64,000 bases of DNA from Sideroxydans sp. Lineage in GTDB: Bacteria > Pseudomonadota > Gammaproteobacteria > Burkholderiales > Gallionellaceae. Both the position numbers and the translations under genes were made by a program. Below the pieces are notes generated by a model, which was not told where the DNA came from, made no database searches, and was given only the letters and a program-made list of their open reading frames with translations. Each line of letters begins with the position of its first letter. Positions within the stretch are counted from its first letter, which is position 1. This document shows positions 63,984 through 64,000 of this stretch, piece after piece. The stretch is taken from NCBI GenBank assembly GCA_027310665.1, contig DAIDAJ010000005.1:42195-106194 (forward strand), given 5' to 3'.

Positions 63984-64000
63984 ATGAATGCAACGACTCA
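63984..64000 (+). CDS. Start of a gene cut by the window edge, possibly IS110-family transposase
   Basis: ATG at 63984 is preceded by AGGAG (63972-63976) at a seven-base spacing. Only Met-Asn-Ala-Thr-Thr can be read. Some IS110-family transposases begin with this run, and the long structured non-coding leader upstream suits that family, but five residues cannot prove it. Confidence 0.3.

Overview
This window is GC-rich, densely packed bacterial chromosome. The gene content (grxC-secB-gpsA order, a full MSHA-type pilus locus, bioB-F-H-C-D, a complex I-like Hyf cluster, no obvious prophage) fits a betaproteobacterium, plausibly a Nitrosomonadales/Gallionellaceae-type freshwater lineage. The family-level guess is inference from gene order and style, not from a marker gene.

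Layout. 1-2925: end of a rhodanese, then grxC, secB, an SH3-domain protein and gpsA, with trmL convergent. 2946-21133: one MSHA (type IVa) pilus locus, permuted relative to Vibrio, as two modules: mshE-mshG-pseudopilin-membrane protein-mshA-C-D-O-P-Q, then mshI-pilN-like-J-K-L-M-N. 21116-27910: comF, then a biotin operon (bioB, F, H, C, D) running into a TauE/SafE-like membrane protein and a SCO copper protein. 27907-36512: hybrid histidine kinase plus LuxR-type regulator, then ftsK, lolA, rarA, a GxxExxY nuclease gene nested in inverted repeats, and serS. 36608-46101: mltF, tRNA-Ser(CGA), a MASE3-like PAS-GGDEF-EAL protein, a periplasmic binding protein translationally coupled to a second GGDEF-EAL protein, a small unknown gene, and a diheme cytochrome. 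46413-55416: dnaE, a Crp/Fnr regulator, a CBS-PAS-GGDEF-EAL giant and an LPP20-like lipoprotein. 55588-62994: hyfB-C-E-F-G-I, a membrane complex related to group 4 hydrogenases whose large subunit lacks all NiFe-ligand cysteines. 63000-64000: an AT-rich patch that looks like a solitary integron gene cassette, followed by the first codons of what may be an IS110-family transposase.

How parts may work together. MshE carries both c-di-GMP-binding MshEN motifs in textbook spacing, and the same window encodes three large proteins with intact GGDEF, EAL and I-site motifs. A c-di-GMP-controlled attachment circuit is therefore a reasonable inference.

The most unusual layer is repetitive. At least three architectures of small palindromic elements sit at gene ends or inside genes: (a) 9-bp-period CACAGAG elements with TTAGCC/GGCTAA termini (three copies, one enclosing a complete GxxExxY nuclease gene); (b) 7-bp-period palindromes of unrelated sequence (5970, 32734, 48158); (c) CCTCTCCCC/GGGAGAGG REP-like palindromes (980, 24166, 26666, 61268). 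Several are translated in frame, in the pseudopilin leader, DnaE, HyfG, the TauE-like protein and the SH3 protein.
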